Assembly (NCBI GenBank): GCA_001872455.1
Contig: MNXJ01000031.1
Location: 1 to 44,817 of the forward strand
Length of the DNA stretch: 44,817 bases
From: Anaerolineae bacterium CG2_30_57_67
GTDB taxonomy: Bacteria; Chloroflexota; Anaerolineae; Anaerolineales; Villigracilaceae
Direction: 5' to 3'
This document shows, piece by piece, positions 16,134 to 24,436 of the stretch. The notes beneath the pieces are model-generated. The model saw nothing but the letters and a program-made list of their open reading frames with translations, was not told the origin of the DNA and ran no database searches. The position numbers were made by a program, and so were the translations under genes. The first letter of the stretch is position 1; the number at the start of each line of letters is the position of its first letter.

Positions 16134-17885
16134 ATGCAAAAAGCGCTGAACATTTGGAAGGAAGCTGCGCCGTGGCAAAAAATTGCCCTGGCGCTCTTTC
16201 TTCTCAACATGTTTTTGGTCTTTCAGGTTTTCCTGCCGGGGATGCGCGAAATCAACCGCTGGGACGAAGCCACCTACATTCAAAGTGGCCGCCTGTTTGT
16301 GGAGGGCCTGTGGCCGTCCGTGGCGCGCAACCCGCTGGTGGCTTTGCTTTACGCCATTTTTTACCTGATATACCAAAACGATCCCTTTTGGTTTTTACAA
16401 ATTACCAGCTGGGGGCGCATCGTTCTTTTTTGCCTACTGTGGCTGTCTAGCTACCTGCTCGCCCGCGAAACCGCCCGCTACTTTTCCCCGCTTTTGATAC
16501 TTGGAATTGGTTTCTCAGTACCGCTCTTCACCGATATTCTGGTCAACCCCAGCGATGCGCTGTTTGCCATTACCTCCGGGCTGGCTTTCTGGCAATTGCT
16601 CAATTTGTTTCACACCCACGACCCGCGTTCTGCCCTGCGCATGTCCGTTTTTATGGCGCTGGCCGCGCTTTCGCGCAACGATGGCATCATCCTGTTTGGC
16701 GTCACGCTGTTACTGGCTGGCGGCCTGTTGCTGAAAGCCAAAGCCCCCTGGCACAAGATGCTGCTCAACCTGCTGGCGCCTTTCGCCCTGATTGTCGGTG
16801 GCTATCTGGGCGCATATTGGGCCGCGCGCGGCGTACTGGAAGTCGGCACCTCCGAAAGGTCGTACGTCGCCTTTGTTCAGGGGCAGCAGCTGGTCTACCG
16901 CGGCGGCGATGACTGCAAACTCAACAAGCAAAAATGCGGCGTGCTGGATGCCTACAAAAAATTCGGCACACCCGAAGAAAACAATAATTCCATTCTGCGC
17001 GCCATCCTGCGCAACCCAGCAGAATTTTCGCGGCGCATCCCGGTCATTCTGCTCTCGCTGCCGCAAACCTTCTATGACGCCTACGGCAAGCGCAGCGCCT
17101 ACCTGCTGGTAATTTTCTCCCTGCTGGGGGTAATCAGCCTGATTGCCAAAAAAAAATTCACCCTGCTGACGTTGCTTTTGGGCTGGTTGGTTTACCTGGG
17201 CGTCTATTTCGCCACCTTCTTTCGCTACGGCTATTTTCAAAGCCCGTTTTACGTCACATTCGTGCTGGCCGCCTTCGGGGTGGATTTCCTCATGCGGCAG
17301 ATCAACGCGCCGCGCGGATATTGGGGAGCCACAGCCCTGTTTGGCGCACTCGCCCTGATCGGAATCGCCGCCCAACTACCCTCGCTCACCTTCAGCGCCG
17401 TCACCTTCCTGGGCGCGATTGCCATCGCCCGGATAATAGCCATCAGCCCCGGCAAGAGTGACTGGAAAAAGAGCGCCTACACGCTTGGGCTGGGCATCTT
17501 TCTGATGGCCGGGTTGCTCTCGCGGGGCGAATTTCCGCTGCTGGTTGGCCGCCAGCCGGGGCAGCTGCCAGAGGAACAGGCCATTCTCTATTTTGAAGAG
17601 CACTACCCCATCCAGACCCGCATCGCCGCCGGTTCTCGCGCGGTGGTGGAAGCCTCCAAAATGGAATATTTTTCACTCCTGCAAGAATACGCCAGCGTCA
17701 ATGACAGCGAGGCGCTCTACAACGTTTTGCAACAGGCGGGCGTGGAAGCAATTTATGTCGATTCAACGCTCTCCAGCGGCAATGAATATGTCTGGAAATT
17801 GATTGAACAAAGCATCGGCCAGCATTACACACTTCTTTTTAGCGGCAGAGAAGGCTCCATCTTGATTTTGAGCCTCCAGCCATAG
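16134..17885 (+). CDS. GT-C-fold membrane glycosyltransferase-like protein
   Basis: This 583-residue protein has about eleven to twelve hydrophobic helices. After helix 1 comes REINRWDEATYIQSGR (near residues 37-52), the acidic first-loop motif expected of GT-C enzymes such as the PMT/ArnT group that use polyprenyl-phosphate sugars. A soluble C-terminal tail of about 100 residues contains YFEEHYPIQTRIAAGSRAVVEASKMEYF. Substrate and acceptor are unknown. It follows Mrp by 6 bp and precedes RicT by 14 bp. A functional link to either is not evident. Confidence 0.75.
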   Translation: MQKALNIWKEAAPWQKIALALFLLNMFLVFQVFLPGMREINRWDEATYIQSGRLFVEGLWPSVARNPLVALLYAIFYLIYQNDPFWFLQITSWGRIVLFCLLWLSSYLLARETARYFSPLLILGIGFSVPLFTDILVNPSDALFAITSGLAFWQLLNLFHTHDPRSALRMSVFMALAALSRNDGIILFGVTLLLAGGLLLKAKAPWHKMLLNLLAPFALIVGGYLGAYWAARGVLEVGTSERSYVAFVQGQQLVYRGGDDCKLNKQKCGVLDAYKKFGTPEENNNSILRAILRNPAEFSRRIPVILLSLPQTFYDAYGKRSAYLLVIFSLLGVISLIAKKKFTLLTLLLGWLVYLGVYFATFFRYGYFQSPFYVTFVLAAFGVDFLMRQINAPRGYWGATALFGALALIGIAAQLPSLTFSAVTFLGAIAIARIIAISPGKSDWKKSAYTLGLGIFLMAGLLSRGEFPLLVGRQPGQLPEEQAILYFEEHYPIQTRIAAGSRAVVEASKMEYFSLLQEYASVNDSEALYNVLQQAGVEAIYVDSTLSSGNEYVWKLIEQSIGQHYTLLFSGREGSILILSLQP

Positions 17886-17899
17886 GAAATAATCGCAAC

Positions 17900-18880
17900 A
17901 TGCAACCCTCCATTTACAGTATCCGCTTTAGCAAAATTGGCAAACTCTATCACTTCAACGCCAACCACATCGAAAACCTGCGCATTGGCGACCATGTAAT
18001 TGTTGATACGGCGCGCGGCAAACAAATCGGCGAGGTCATTCAAAAATTTGAAAGCGCCCCGCCCCCGCCGCCCGAAGGAACCTGGAAATCCGTCGAACGC
18101 CGCGCCAGCGCCGCTGATTTGGTGTTGCGCCAGGGCTGGCAACAACAGCAAACCGAAGCCATGATTAATGGCCGCGCCCGCGCCGCCGAACTCAGGCTCG
18201 AAATCAAAGTTGTCGCCGCTGAATTTTCCTACGACGGCGCCCGCCTGACCCTGCTTTTCTCCACTGACGAAAGCGAAGGCCGCGAGCGTGAGATAAAAGT
18301 AGACCTGAAATCGCTGCGCAAAGACATTCAGCACCTCTACCCCGACAGCCTGGTGGAACTGCGTCAGATTGGCCCGCGCGACGTGGCCAAAATGCTGGGC
18401 GGCATGGGCGCCTGCGGCATCGAAAGCCGCTGCTGCTCCAAATTTCTGACCGAATTCAGCCCCATCTCCATCAAAATGGCGAAGGAACAGGGCATTTCGC
18501 TCACCCCCACCGAAATCACCGGCATGTGCGGACGCCTGCGCTGCTGTCTCATCTACGAATACGAACAATACGTCGCCGCGCGCAAAGAATTGCCCAAACG
18601 CAACAAGCGCGTCGTCAGCCCGGATGGCCCCGGTAAAGTCATTGATATTTTCCCCATGCGCGACGCCGTTCTCGTCGAACTTGACCCCAAACCGACCGAA
18701 CGCCCCACCGACCGGCCAGAACGCGCCGTCTGGCGCGAATTTCACCGCGACTTGCTCGAACCCTGGGACGAACTCGAAGCCCTGCGCCGCAAATCTGCAG
18801 CCCCGTGCGACAAACACGAAGGCGGCGAATGCGACTGCGGCAAAAAAACTATCGGTGAACAGGAATCAGGAAAAAACTGA
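17900..18880 (+). CDS. ricT: RicT/YaaT-like PSP1-domain protein
   Basis: This 326-residue protein has a PSP1 C-terminal domain with the RicT cysteine set: C172 (GACGIESRCC, plus C178-C179), C210 (GMCGRLRCC, plus C215-C216), then the conserved tail KRVVSPDGPGKVIDIFPMRDAVLVEL. In Bacillus, RicT joins RicA and RicF in an Fe-S complex that affects RNA maturation by RNase Y. RicA and RicF are not seen here. The region PTERPTDRPER near 265-275 is a low-complexity insert, and three extra cysteines (C303, C311, C313) lie in the tail. AGGAAA precedes the ATG. Its stop overlaps the next start as TGATG. Confidence 0.92.
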   Translation: MQPSIYSIRFSKIGKLYHFNANHIENLRIGDHVIVDTARGKQIGEVIQKFESAPPPPPEGTWKSVERRASAADLVLRQGWQQQQTEAMINGRARAAELRLEIKVVAAEFSYDGARLTLLFSTDESEGREREIKVDLKSLRKDIQHLYPDSLVELRQIGPRDVAKMLGGMGACGIESRCCSKFLTEFSPISIKMAKEQGISLTPTEITGMCGRLRCCLIYEYEQYVAARKELPKRNKRVVSPDGPGKVIDIFPMRDAVLVELDPKPTERPTDRPERAVWREFHRDLLEPWDELEALRRKSAAPCDKHEGGECDCGKKTIGEQESGKN

Positions 18881-19620
18881 TGACGGATGACCAACTCCAG
18901 CCACCTACGCCAGACCCCTGGAACGAACCCCAAACCATTTTAGTCATCCTGGCCCACCCCGACGACCCGGAATTTTTCTGCGGCGCAACCCTGGCGCTGT
19001 GGGCCAGCCAGGGGCACCAGATTCACTACTGCCTGCTGACCTGCGGAGACAAAGGCCGCAACGAACACAACCAAGACCTGCCTGCCGAAGCGCTGTGCGC
19101 CATCCGCCACGCCGAGCAAAACGCCGCCGCCAAAATTTTGGGCGTGCAGTCGGTTGAATTTCTCGGCTACGAAGACGGCACCCTCGTCCCCGACCTGGCG
19201 CTGCGCCGCGACATCTGCCGCGAAATCCGCCGCCACCGCCCGCAGGTCATCGTCACCTGCGACCCGCAAAACCTGTTCGCCAGCTACGGCCTCAATCACC
19301 CCGACCACCGCGCCGCCGGACAAGCCGCCCTCGACGCCATCTTCCCCGCCGCCGGAAACGAACTCTTCTTCCCGGAACTCAAACGCGAAGGCTTTGAGCC
19401 ACACAGCCCCGCCGAAATTTGGGTTTCGCTCACCAGCCAGCCCAACACCAGCCTCGACGTGACCGCCACCTGGGAAACCAAAATCCGCGCCCTGCTGGAA
19501 CACAAAAGCCAGATTGGCGAGCCGGAAAAACTGGCCGAACGTATGCGCGCCCGCCACACCGAAGACTCCACTGACGACGCCCCGCGCTACGAAGAAAAAT
19601 TCAAAGTTCTCCGATACTGA
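18880..19620 (+). CDS. PIG-L (LmbE)-family deacetylase
   Basis: This 246-residue zinc-dependent de-N-acetylase is of the LmbE/PIG-L superfamily. The metal and catalytic motif AHPDDPEFFCG (H26, D28, D29) is near the N terminus, and the third metal His lies in LNHPDHRAAG near residue 145. Relatives deacetylate GlcNAc-linked metabolites such as mycothiol and bacillithiol precursors. The substrate here cannot be assigned. The start overlaps the ricT stop by one base. A (CAACTGR)3 heptamer array begins immediately after its stop codon. Confidence 0.9.
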   Translation: MTDDQLQPPTPDPWNEPQTILVILAHPDDPEFFCGATLALWASQGHQIHYCLLTCGDKGRNEHNQDLPAEALCAIRHAEQNAAAKILGVQSVEFLGYEDGTLVPDLALRRDICREIRRHRPQVIVTCDPQNLFASYGLNHPDHRAAGQAALDAIFPAAGNELFFPELKREGFEPHSPAEIWVSLTSQPNTSLDVTATWETKIRALLEHKSQIGEPEKLAERMRARHTEDSTDDAPRYEEKFKVLRY

Positions 19621-19641
19621 CAACTGGCAACTGACAACTGA
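19621..19641 (+). repeat. Three CAACTGR heptamers between PIG-L and amidohydrolase genes
   Basis: CAACTGG, CAACTGA, CAACTGA in direct tandem fill almost the entire 22-bp gap between the stop at 19620 and the ATG at 19643. A partial unit (ACTGA) overlaps the upstream stop. Confidence 0.7.
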
Positions 19642-19642
19642 C

Positions 19643-20824
19643 ATGACCAATTTCCTCGACGAAGCCCAAGCGCTTTTCCCCTACACGCAAGCCCTGCGCC
19701 GCGATTTTCACATGCACCCCGAACTCGGCTTTCAGGAAGTGCGCACTTCGGGCATTCTCGCGCGCGAACTGCGCCAGCTGGGGCTGGAAGTTTCCACCGG
19801 CATTGCCAAAACCGGCGTCGTGGCGCTAGTGGAAGGCAATCAGCCCGGCCCGGTCGTGATGCTACGCTTCGACATTGACGCTCTGCCAATCAGCGAACAA
19901 ACCAACGCCGAATACGCCTCGCAAACCCCGGGCGTCATGCACGCCTGCGGCCACGACGGCCACGCCGCCATCGGCCTGACGGTTGCCAAACTGCTGCACG
20001 CCCACTGCACAGAATTTGCCGGAACCATCAAACTGGTTTTTCAACCCGCCGAAGAAGGCCTGGGCGGCGCGGAAAGTATGATTCGAGACGACATTTTGCA
20101 AGGGCCGCGCCCCGTCCGCGCGCTGGGGCTGCACATCTGGAACGAGAAACCACTCGGTTGGCTGGGAATCGCCGCCGGGCCGGTCATGGCCGGAGCAGGC
20201 GCCTTCAAATTGACCGTCAAAGGCAAAGGCGGGCACGGCGCCATCCCCCACCAGGCCATCGACCCGGTCGTCGCCAGCGCGCAAATTATCAGCGCGGCGC
20301 AAAGCATCATCTCGCGCAACATAGACCCGCAGCAAGCCGCCGTGATCACCTTCGCCAGCATCAACGGCGGCGAGGCCTTCAACGTCATCCCAGCGCAGGT
20401 CGAAATGCGCGGCACCATCCGCTACTTTGAGCCGGAAGTGGGCAAACTGCTGGGGCAGCGGCTGGAGGAAGTGGCGCGCGGCGTGGCGGAAAGCCTGGGC
20501 TGTGACGCGGCGCTGGCATTGAGCGACCTGACCCCGGCGGTCATCAACGACGAAGCCACCACGCGCAGCGTGCAGCGCGCCGCCCAAACGCTTTTCCCCG
20601 CCGAAAGTGTGGATACGCGCGGACATTTCACCATGGGCGCGGAAGATTTCGCCTTTTACCAGCAGGAAGTTCCCGCCACTTATTTTTTTGTCGGCTCGAC
20701 CAACGCGGAACGCGGCCTGGTGTACGGGCATCATCACCCCCAATTTGACTTCGACGAAGCGGTTTTACCGCGCGCCGCTGCGCTGATGGCGCAGTCGGCG
20801 CTGGAAGCGCTGCGTATCGGCTAA
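19643..20824 (+). CDS. M20D-family amidohydrolase (N-acyl-amino-acid / hippurate hydrolase type)
   Basis: This 393-residue metallopeptidase-fold hydrolase has MHPELGFQE (residues 24-32), FDIDALPI (77-84), the metal motif HACGHDGH (100-107), FQPAEEGLGGAESM and a late metal His in the segment HHHPQFDFDE. The pattern is that of M20D enzymes cleaving N-acyl or N-benzoyl amino acids (AmaA, hippurate hydrolase, IAA-amino-acid hydrolase). The open frame extends to 19514 across PIG-L and the heptamer array. The ATG at 19643 gives the normal N terminus. It has no Shine-Dalgarno beyond the repeat, so it may rely on coupling. Confidence 0.9.
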   Translation: MTNFLDEAQALFPYTQALRRDFHMHPELGFQEVRTSGILARELRQLGLEVSTGIAKTGVVALVEGNQPGPVVMLRFDIDALPISEQTNAEYASQTPGVMHACGHDGHAAIGLTVAKLLHAHCTEFAGTIKLVFQPAEEGLGGAESMIRDDILQGPRPVRALGLHIWNEKPLGWLGIAAGPVMAGAGAFKLTVKGKGGHGAIPHQAIDPVVASAQIISAAQSIISRNIDPQQAAVITFASINGGEAFNVIPAQVEMRGTIRYFEPEVGKLLGQRLEEVARGVAESLGCDAALALSDLTPAVINDEATTRSVQRAAQTLFPAESVDTRGHFTMGAEDFAFYQQEVPATYFFVGSTNAERGLVYGHHHPQFDFDEAVLPRAAALMAQSALEALRIG

Positions 20825-20869
20825 AAATCCCTGCCAGATTCGGGTTCTTGATGTGGCGCGACTAGATAA

Positions 20870-20921
20870 GGAGTCCAACGTCTCCAGACTTTGGCGCCAA
20901 AGTCTGGAGACGTTGGACTCC
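20870..20921. repeat. Perfect 52-bp palindrome
   Basis: The left arm 20870-20895 (begins GGAGTCCAACGTCTCC) is the exact reverse complement of 20896-20921, with centre TTGGC|GCCAA. It lies between the converging amidohydrolase and typA genes, upstream of a separate terminator hairpin. The right arm from 20898 to 20920 matches 37313-37335 at 21 of 23 positions, so it is likely a dispersed element. Confidence 0.9.
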
Positions 20922-20957
20922 GACAACGCTAACGAAATTGGCTTTAGCCGTATAGCC

Positions 20958-20994
20958 AAAGTCAACGCCGGTCTGCGACCGGCGTTGACTTTTT
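20958..20994. terminator. Strong bidirectional intrinsic terminator
   Basis: AAAGTCAACGCCGGTC at 20958-20973 pairs with GACCGGCGTTGACTTT at 20977-20992 around a TGC loop, followed by more T. On the minus strand the flanking A/T run serves typA, and on the plus strand it serves the amidohydrolase operon. It shares the core GCCAAAGTC with the palindrome just upstream. Confidence 0.88.
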
Positions 20995-21000
20995 GACGTT

Positions 21001-22860
21001 TTATTCTTCGCCCAAGGCTTCTTTGGACTTTTTGACCTGTTTACCGCGTTCTTCGGTATTGAGGATGCGCTTGCGAATACGGTAGGACAACGGCGTAACT
21101 TCCAGCAATTCGTCATCAGCCAGATATTCAATGGCTTCATCCAGCGACATCTGACGTGGAGGTGTCAGACGAATTTCCATATCGCCGCGCGATGAGCGCA
21201 TGTTGGTCAGATGTTTTTTGCGGCAGACATTGATGCTAATATCACCAGGACGGGCGTTTTCGCCAATTACCATGCCTTCATACACAGAAGCGCCAGGGTT
21301 GATAAACAAAACACCGCGTTCTTCAGCGCTTTTCAAGGCGTAAGCCGTCGTATCACCGGCTTCCATCACCGTCAACGAACCGGTGGAGCGCATCGCCATA
21401 GGGCCGGCCAATTCATCATAATTGCTGAAGAGGCTATGCATAATTCCCATACCACGCGTAGCGGTCAAAAACTGATAGCGAAAACCAAGCAAACCACGCG
21501 TGGGAGCCATGTACACCAGGCGCACATGCCCATCACCGGTCTCGTGCATTTCCATCATCTTACCGCGCCGCGAACCGAGCATCTCCACCACCACGCCCAC
21601 GGTTTCAGCGCTGGTGTCAATATGAACTTCTTCATAAGGCTCCAGCAAACTGCCATCTTCGGCCTTATGAAAAATAACTTCGGGGCGCGAAACCTGAAAC
21701 TCATAGCCCTCACGGCGCATCGTTTCGATGAGAATGCCCAAATGCAATTCACCACGCCCGGAGACAAGAAAATTCTCGGCGCTTTCGGTTTCTTCCACGC
21801 GCAGAGCCACGTTGGTACGCAACTCATCGAATAAGCGCTCACGGATTTTGCGCGAGGTGCTCCACTTGCCTTCGCGTCCAGTGAAAGGCGATGTATTGAC
21901 GCCAAAGGTCATGCGAACGGTTGGCTCTTCCACCTTGATGGGCGGCAGGGCGACGGGGTTGAGCGGGTCGGCCAGTGTTTCACCGATACCGATGCCTTCC
22001 AACCCGGCGAGAGAGATAATATCGCCGGCCATGGCTTCCGTTATTTCAATTTTGTTCAGCCCCTGAAAGGTGTACAGGTAACGAGCGGTTTCGGGCAAGT
22101 TCTTCCCGCTTACCGTCAAACGGGCGAGTTTCTGCCCAGCCTGAATTTTTCCAGCGGAAATGCGCCCCACAGCGGTTACGCCGCGATAATCATCATAGCC
22201 CAAAGTCGTGATTAACATCTGGAACGGAGCATCCAGATCAACTTTTGGCGCGGGGATGTGGCTCAAAATAACATCGAACAATACTTTCAGGTCGGGGCCG
22301 AGGTCGGGCGTCAGTCCGGCGCGTCCGGCAGTAGCCTGGGCATAAATCACCGGAAAATCGGCTTGATCATCCGTCGCACCAAGTTCCACAAACAAATCAA
22401 AAGTGTCATTCAATACGCGAGCGGGTTCAGCATCTTTACGGTCAACCTTATTGACTACCACAACCACTTTGTGACCCCGTTCCAGCGCTTTTTTAAGCAC
22501 AAAACGAGTCTGAGGCATGGGGCCTTCGGCGGCGTCAACCAGCAACAACACACCATCAACCATATTCATGATGCGCTCAACTTCACCACCGAAATCGGCA
22601 TGGCCGGGCGTATCCACAATATTGATTTTGACGTTTTCTTTGGTGTCAGGGTCAATCAATGTGATGGCGGTGTTTTTGGCAAGGATGGTGATGCCACGTT
22701 CGCGTTCCAGGTCATTGGAATCCATGACGCGTTCAGCCACCTGCTGGTTATCGCGGAATGTGTGCGATTGACGCAGGAGAAAATCAACCAGAGTAGTTTT
22801 GCCATGGTCTACATGAGCAATGATGGCGACGTTGCGAAGATTTTTACGTTCAGTGAGCAT
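21001..22860 (-). CDS. typA: Ribosome-associated GTPase TypA/BipA
   Basis: This 619-residue translational GTPase binds the ribosome and helps large-subunit assembly and stress adaptation. The G domain shows AHVDHGKT (residues 15-22), [21 protein letters not shown], and NKVDR. Later EF-G-like domains include [31 protein letters not shown] and the TypA C-terminal region [24 protein letters not shown]. The open frame continues to 23016, but the added residues would read through a terminator hairpin, and family members begin at the ATG used here. No good Shine-Dalgarno precedes it. Confidence 0.96.
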   Translation of the reverse strand: MLTERKNLRNVAIIAHVDHGKTTLVDFLLRQSHTFRDNQQVAERVMDSNDLERERGITILAKNTAITLIDPDTKENVKINIVDTPGHADFGGEVERIMNMVDGVLLLVDAAEGPMPQTRFVLKKALERGHKVVVVVNKVDRKDAEPARVLNDTFDLFVELGATDDQADFPVIYAQATAGRAGLTPDLGPDLKVLFDVILSHIPAPKVDLDAPFQMLITTLGYDDYRGVTAVGRISAGKIQAGQKLARLTVSGKNLPETARYLYTFQGLNKIEITEAMAGDIISLAGLEGIGIGETLADPLNPVALPPIKVEEPTVRMTFGVNTSPFTGREGKWSTSRKIRERLFDELRTNVALRVEETESAENFLVSGRGELHLGILIETMRREGYEFQVSRPEVIFHKAEDGSLLEPYEEVHIDTSAETVGVVVEMLGSRRGKMMEMHETGDGHVRLVYMAPTRGLLGFRYQFLTATRGMGIMHSLFSNYDELAGPMAMRSTGSLTVMEAGDTTAYALKSAEERGVLFINPGASVYEGMVIGENARPGDISINVCRKKHLTNMRSSRGDMEIRLTPPRQMSLDEAIEYLADDELLEVTPLSYRIRKRILNTEERGKQVKKSKEALGEE

Positions 22861-23208
22861 AGGAAATAGGGCTGGGTGAATGGTGAAAAGGAAAATGAGA
22901 AGGGTTTTTACACACAGAAAAACCCCGGTCGGAGTTACCGGGGCTTGATTCGTTTCTTGAAAGTTCCGGCTTGCAAATGACATTGTACCAGAAAGTGCCG
23001 CTCTGTGCGCCACCAAACAGAAATTCTCATGATGTCGTTGTTATATTGAGAATTCCTGGCTACCAAACGAGAACACGGGCAAATCTGCCACTTTTCTGGC
23101 GCACAGGTATCTAATCATTATCGTCAACGAAGCGACAAAAGAAAATGAAGCCGACGCAAATGGCACATCTTCCCGCTTCAATCGTTCATTCCATCAAGGA
23201 GATTTGAT
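22861..23208. other. 348-bp intergenic region between typA and the DUF2892 gene
   Basis: It contains the minus-strand terminator-like hairpin at 22918-22943 and the divergent upstream regions of typA (minus) and the DUF2892 gene (plus). I see AT-rich segments around 23035-23060 and 23108-23125 that could hold promoters, but no box that I would place with confidence. No additional ORF is supported. Confidence 0.6.
22918..22943 (-). terminator. Intrinsic terminator in the typA leader (minus strand)
   Basis: On the minus strand CCCCGGT pairs with ACCGGGG (22943-22937 with 22929-22923) around a 7-nt loop, and five T follow. It lies about 58 nt before the typA start codon. It may end transcripts coming from the hemolysin-III-like gene, or act as an attenuator of typA. 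The plus strand lacks a T-run, so the direction is minus. Confidence 0.7.
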
Positions 23209-23415
23209 ATGAAATTTGAAACCAACATGGGCTCCGCCGACCGCATCATCCGCGTTGTACTGGCGCTGGTTTTCGCCGGACTATACTTCACCAACATCGT
23301 CTCTGGCCTGTTCGGGACTATTCTACTCATCCTGGGCGTGGTCTTCCTGCTAACCAGCTTCGTCTCATTCTGCCCGCTGTATTTACCCTTCAAGATTTCA
23401 ACCAAAGGCAAGTAG
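23209..23415 (+). CDS. DUF2892 (YgaP-like) small membrane protein
   Basis: This 68-residue protein has two hydrophobic helices (near 18-30 and 33-53), the N-terminal pattern NMGSADRIIRVVLA and the end SFCPLYLPFKISTKGK. That is the DUF2892 inner-membrane domain, found alone or attached to rhodanese domains. Its function is unknown. Its single Cys lies at the end of helix 2, where YgaP-like proteins also keep a CPL motif. The start is supported by AAGGAG about 9 nt upstream. It converges with the hemolysin-III-like gene. Confidence 0.9.
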   Translation: MKFETNMGSADRIIRVVLALVFAGLYFTNIVSGLFGTILLILGVVFLLTSFVSFCPLYLPFKISTKGK

Positions 23416-23446
23416 CGTCCCATCTGTTTCGTTAACGATAGTCATT

Positions 23447-24085
23447 TCAGACAATGACGCCCACAACAGCCACAAAATGCGCCAGCGCGCCCAGTAAAAC
23501 AAAAATGTGCCAGACCTCGTGAAAGCCAAATTTTCCTGGCGCAAAGTTGAAAATTTTAGTGGCATAAACTACCGCGCCCAGCGTGTAAATCACGCCGCCA
23601 GCCACCAACCAGCCAAGCGCAAACGGCGTTAACGCGGTCGTCATCTGGCCGGCAGCCAAAACGCTAATCCAACCCATCAGCACATAGATGACAGCGGAAA
23701 GCCAGCGCGGTGTGCCCATGTAGAAAATTTTAACCAGAATCCCAATCAGGGCAATGCCCCAGACAACGGCCAGCAACCCCCAGCGAAAAAAGCCAGTAAA
23801 GGCATTGACACAAATTGGCGTATAGGTTCCCGCAATCAGTAAATAAATGGCCGAATGGTCAAGTTTTCGTAAAATAGCGGTAACACGCGGCCCGGCATTG
23901 ACCAGGTGATAGGCGGCGCTGGCCGAAAACAGCCCAACCAGACTGATACCATAGACCAACACCGAAATAAATTTTTCAACACCCGTCCAGGCCAATGTCA
24001 GCAAAAGAACTTGCCCGCCCAGAGCGGCAAGCGCGCCGCCAAGATGCGTCAGACCGCTGACGGGTTCACGAAGTTTGGTAAGCAT
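23447..24085 (-). CDS. Hemolysin III / PAQR-family membrane protein
   Basis: This 212-residue protein has seven hydrophobic helices. Family motifs are EPVSGLTHLGGALAA at the start, SAAYHLV, KLDHSAIYLLIAGTYTPI in the middle, and FGFHEVWHIFVLLGALAHF at the end. The conserved His and Asp residues make up the predicted metal site of the YqfA/hemolysin III branch of PAQR proteins. The bacterial role is unclear, and links to membrane fluidity have been proposed. The open frame reaches 24169, but the ATG at 24085 is preceded by AAGGA at proper spacing and matches the family start. Confidence 0.93.
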   Translation of the reverse strand: MLTKLREPVSGLTHLGGALAALGGQVLLLTLAWTGVEKFISVLVYGISLVGLFSASAAYHLVNAGPRVTAILRKLDHSAIYLLIAGTYTPICVNAFTGFFRWGLLAVVWGIALIGILVKIFYMGTPRWLSAVIYVLMGWISVLAAGQMTTALTPFALGWLVAGGVIYTLGAVVYATKIFNFAPGKFGFHEVWHIFVLLGALAHFVAVVGVIV

Positions 24086-24235
24086 AAGAAGTCCTTTCAG
24101 GGGGAAAACCTTAACGCCAGATTGCCAAGCGCATGATTGAATATTTAAAATCATACCGCGCAAACACATTATTTGGCTATCCGCTGGCTAACAACTTGCC
24201 ATTCAGCCCAAAACAGGGTGACATGAACACAACAA

Positions 24236-24265
24236 TTTCCAAAAATTAGCACCCGCTGGTATAAT
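24236..24265 (+). promoter_or_regulatory. Promoter of the ABC-F leader transcript
   Basis: Consensus TATAAT at 24260-24265, with TTTCCA at 24236-24241 as a weak -35 (18-nt spacer). The ATG of the leader ORF at 24272 is 6 nt after the -10 box, so the predicted transcription start coincides with the start codon. Confidence 0.65.
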
Positions 24266-24271
24266 GCCCCC

Positions 24272-24370
24272 ATGCGTTACGAAATGTGCAATAACTCCAT
24301 ACTTTACATCGGTATGCGCGGCTTTGTCAGCGGCATTCCTTGTCTAGTTGCGCCTGTTGCCCGAAAGTAA
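24272..24370 (+). CDS. Candidate 32-residue leader peptide upstream of the ABC-F gene
   Basis: ATG at 24272 to TAA at 24368-24370. The peptide begins MRYEMCNNSILYIG and ends MRGFVSGIPCLVAPVARK. It is too short for standard gene finders. It appears to be the only ORF on the leader RNA between the promoter and the terminator hairpin, whose base begins 19 nt after the stop codon. A leaderless start is predicted from the promoter position. An internal ATG at codon 15 (24314) could also be used. The Pro-rich, basic C terminus and its position are compatible with a stalling leader peptide that senses ribosome inhibition. That role is inference. Confidence 0.6.
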   Translation: MRYEMCNNSILYIGMRGFVSGIPCLVAPVARK

Positions 24371-24388
24371 CCATTCATTTTTCTTTCC

Positions 24389-24426
24389 AAGCGCCGCAGG
24401 CTTTCCTGCGGCGCTTTTTGTTTTTT
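24389..24426 (+). terminator. Intrinsic terminator/attenuator in front of the ABC-F gene
   Basis: AGCGCCGCAGG at 24390-24400 pairs perfectly with CCTGCGGCGCT at 24405-24415 around CTTT, followed by a long T-run to 24426. It starts 19 nt after the leader stop and ends immediately before the ABC-F ribosome-binding site (GGGAG, 24427-24431). Expression of the ABC-F gene therefore seems to need readthrough. Confidence 0.88.
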
Positions 24427-24436
24427 GGGAGTTTTT

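Noticed and set aside
22861-23016. In-frame extension of typA (52 extra residues)
   Set aside because: The added peptide would be encoded across a terminator hairpin, and TypA proteins begin at the ATG at 22860.
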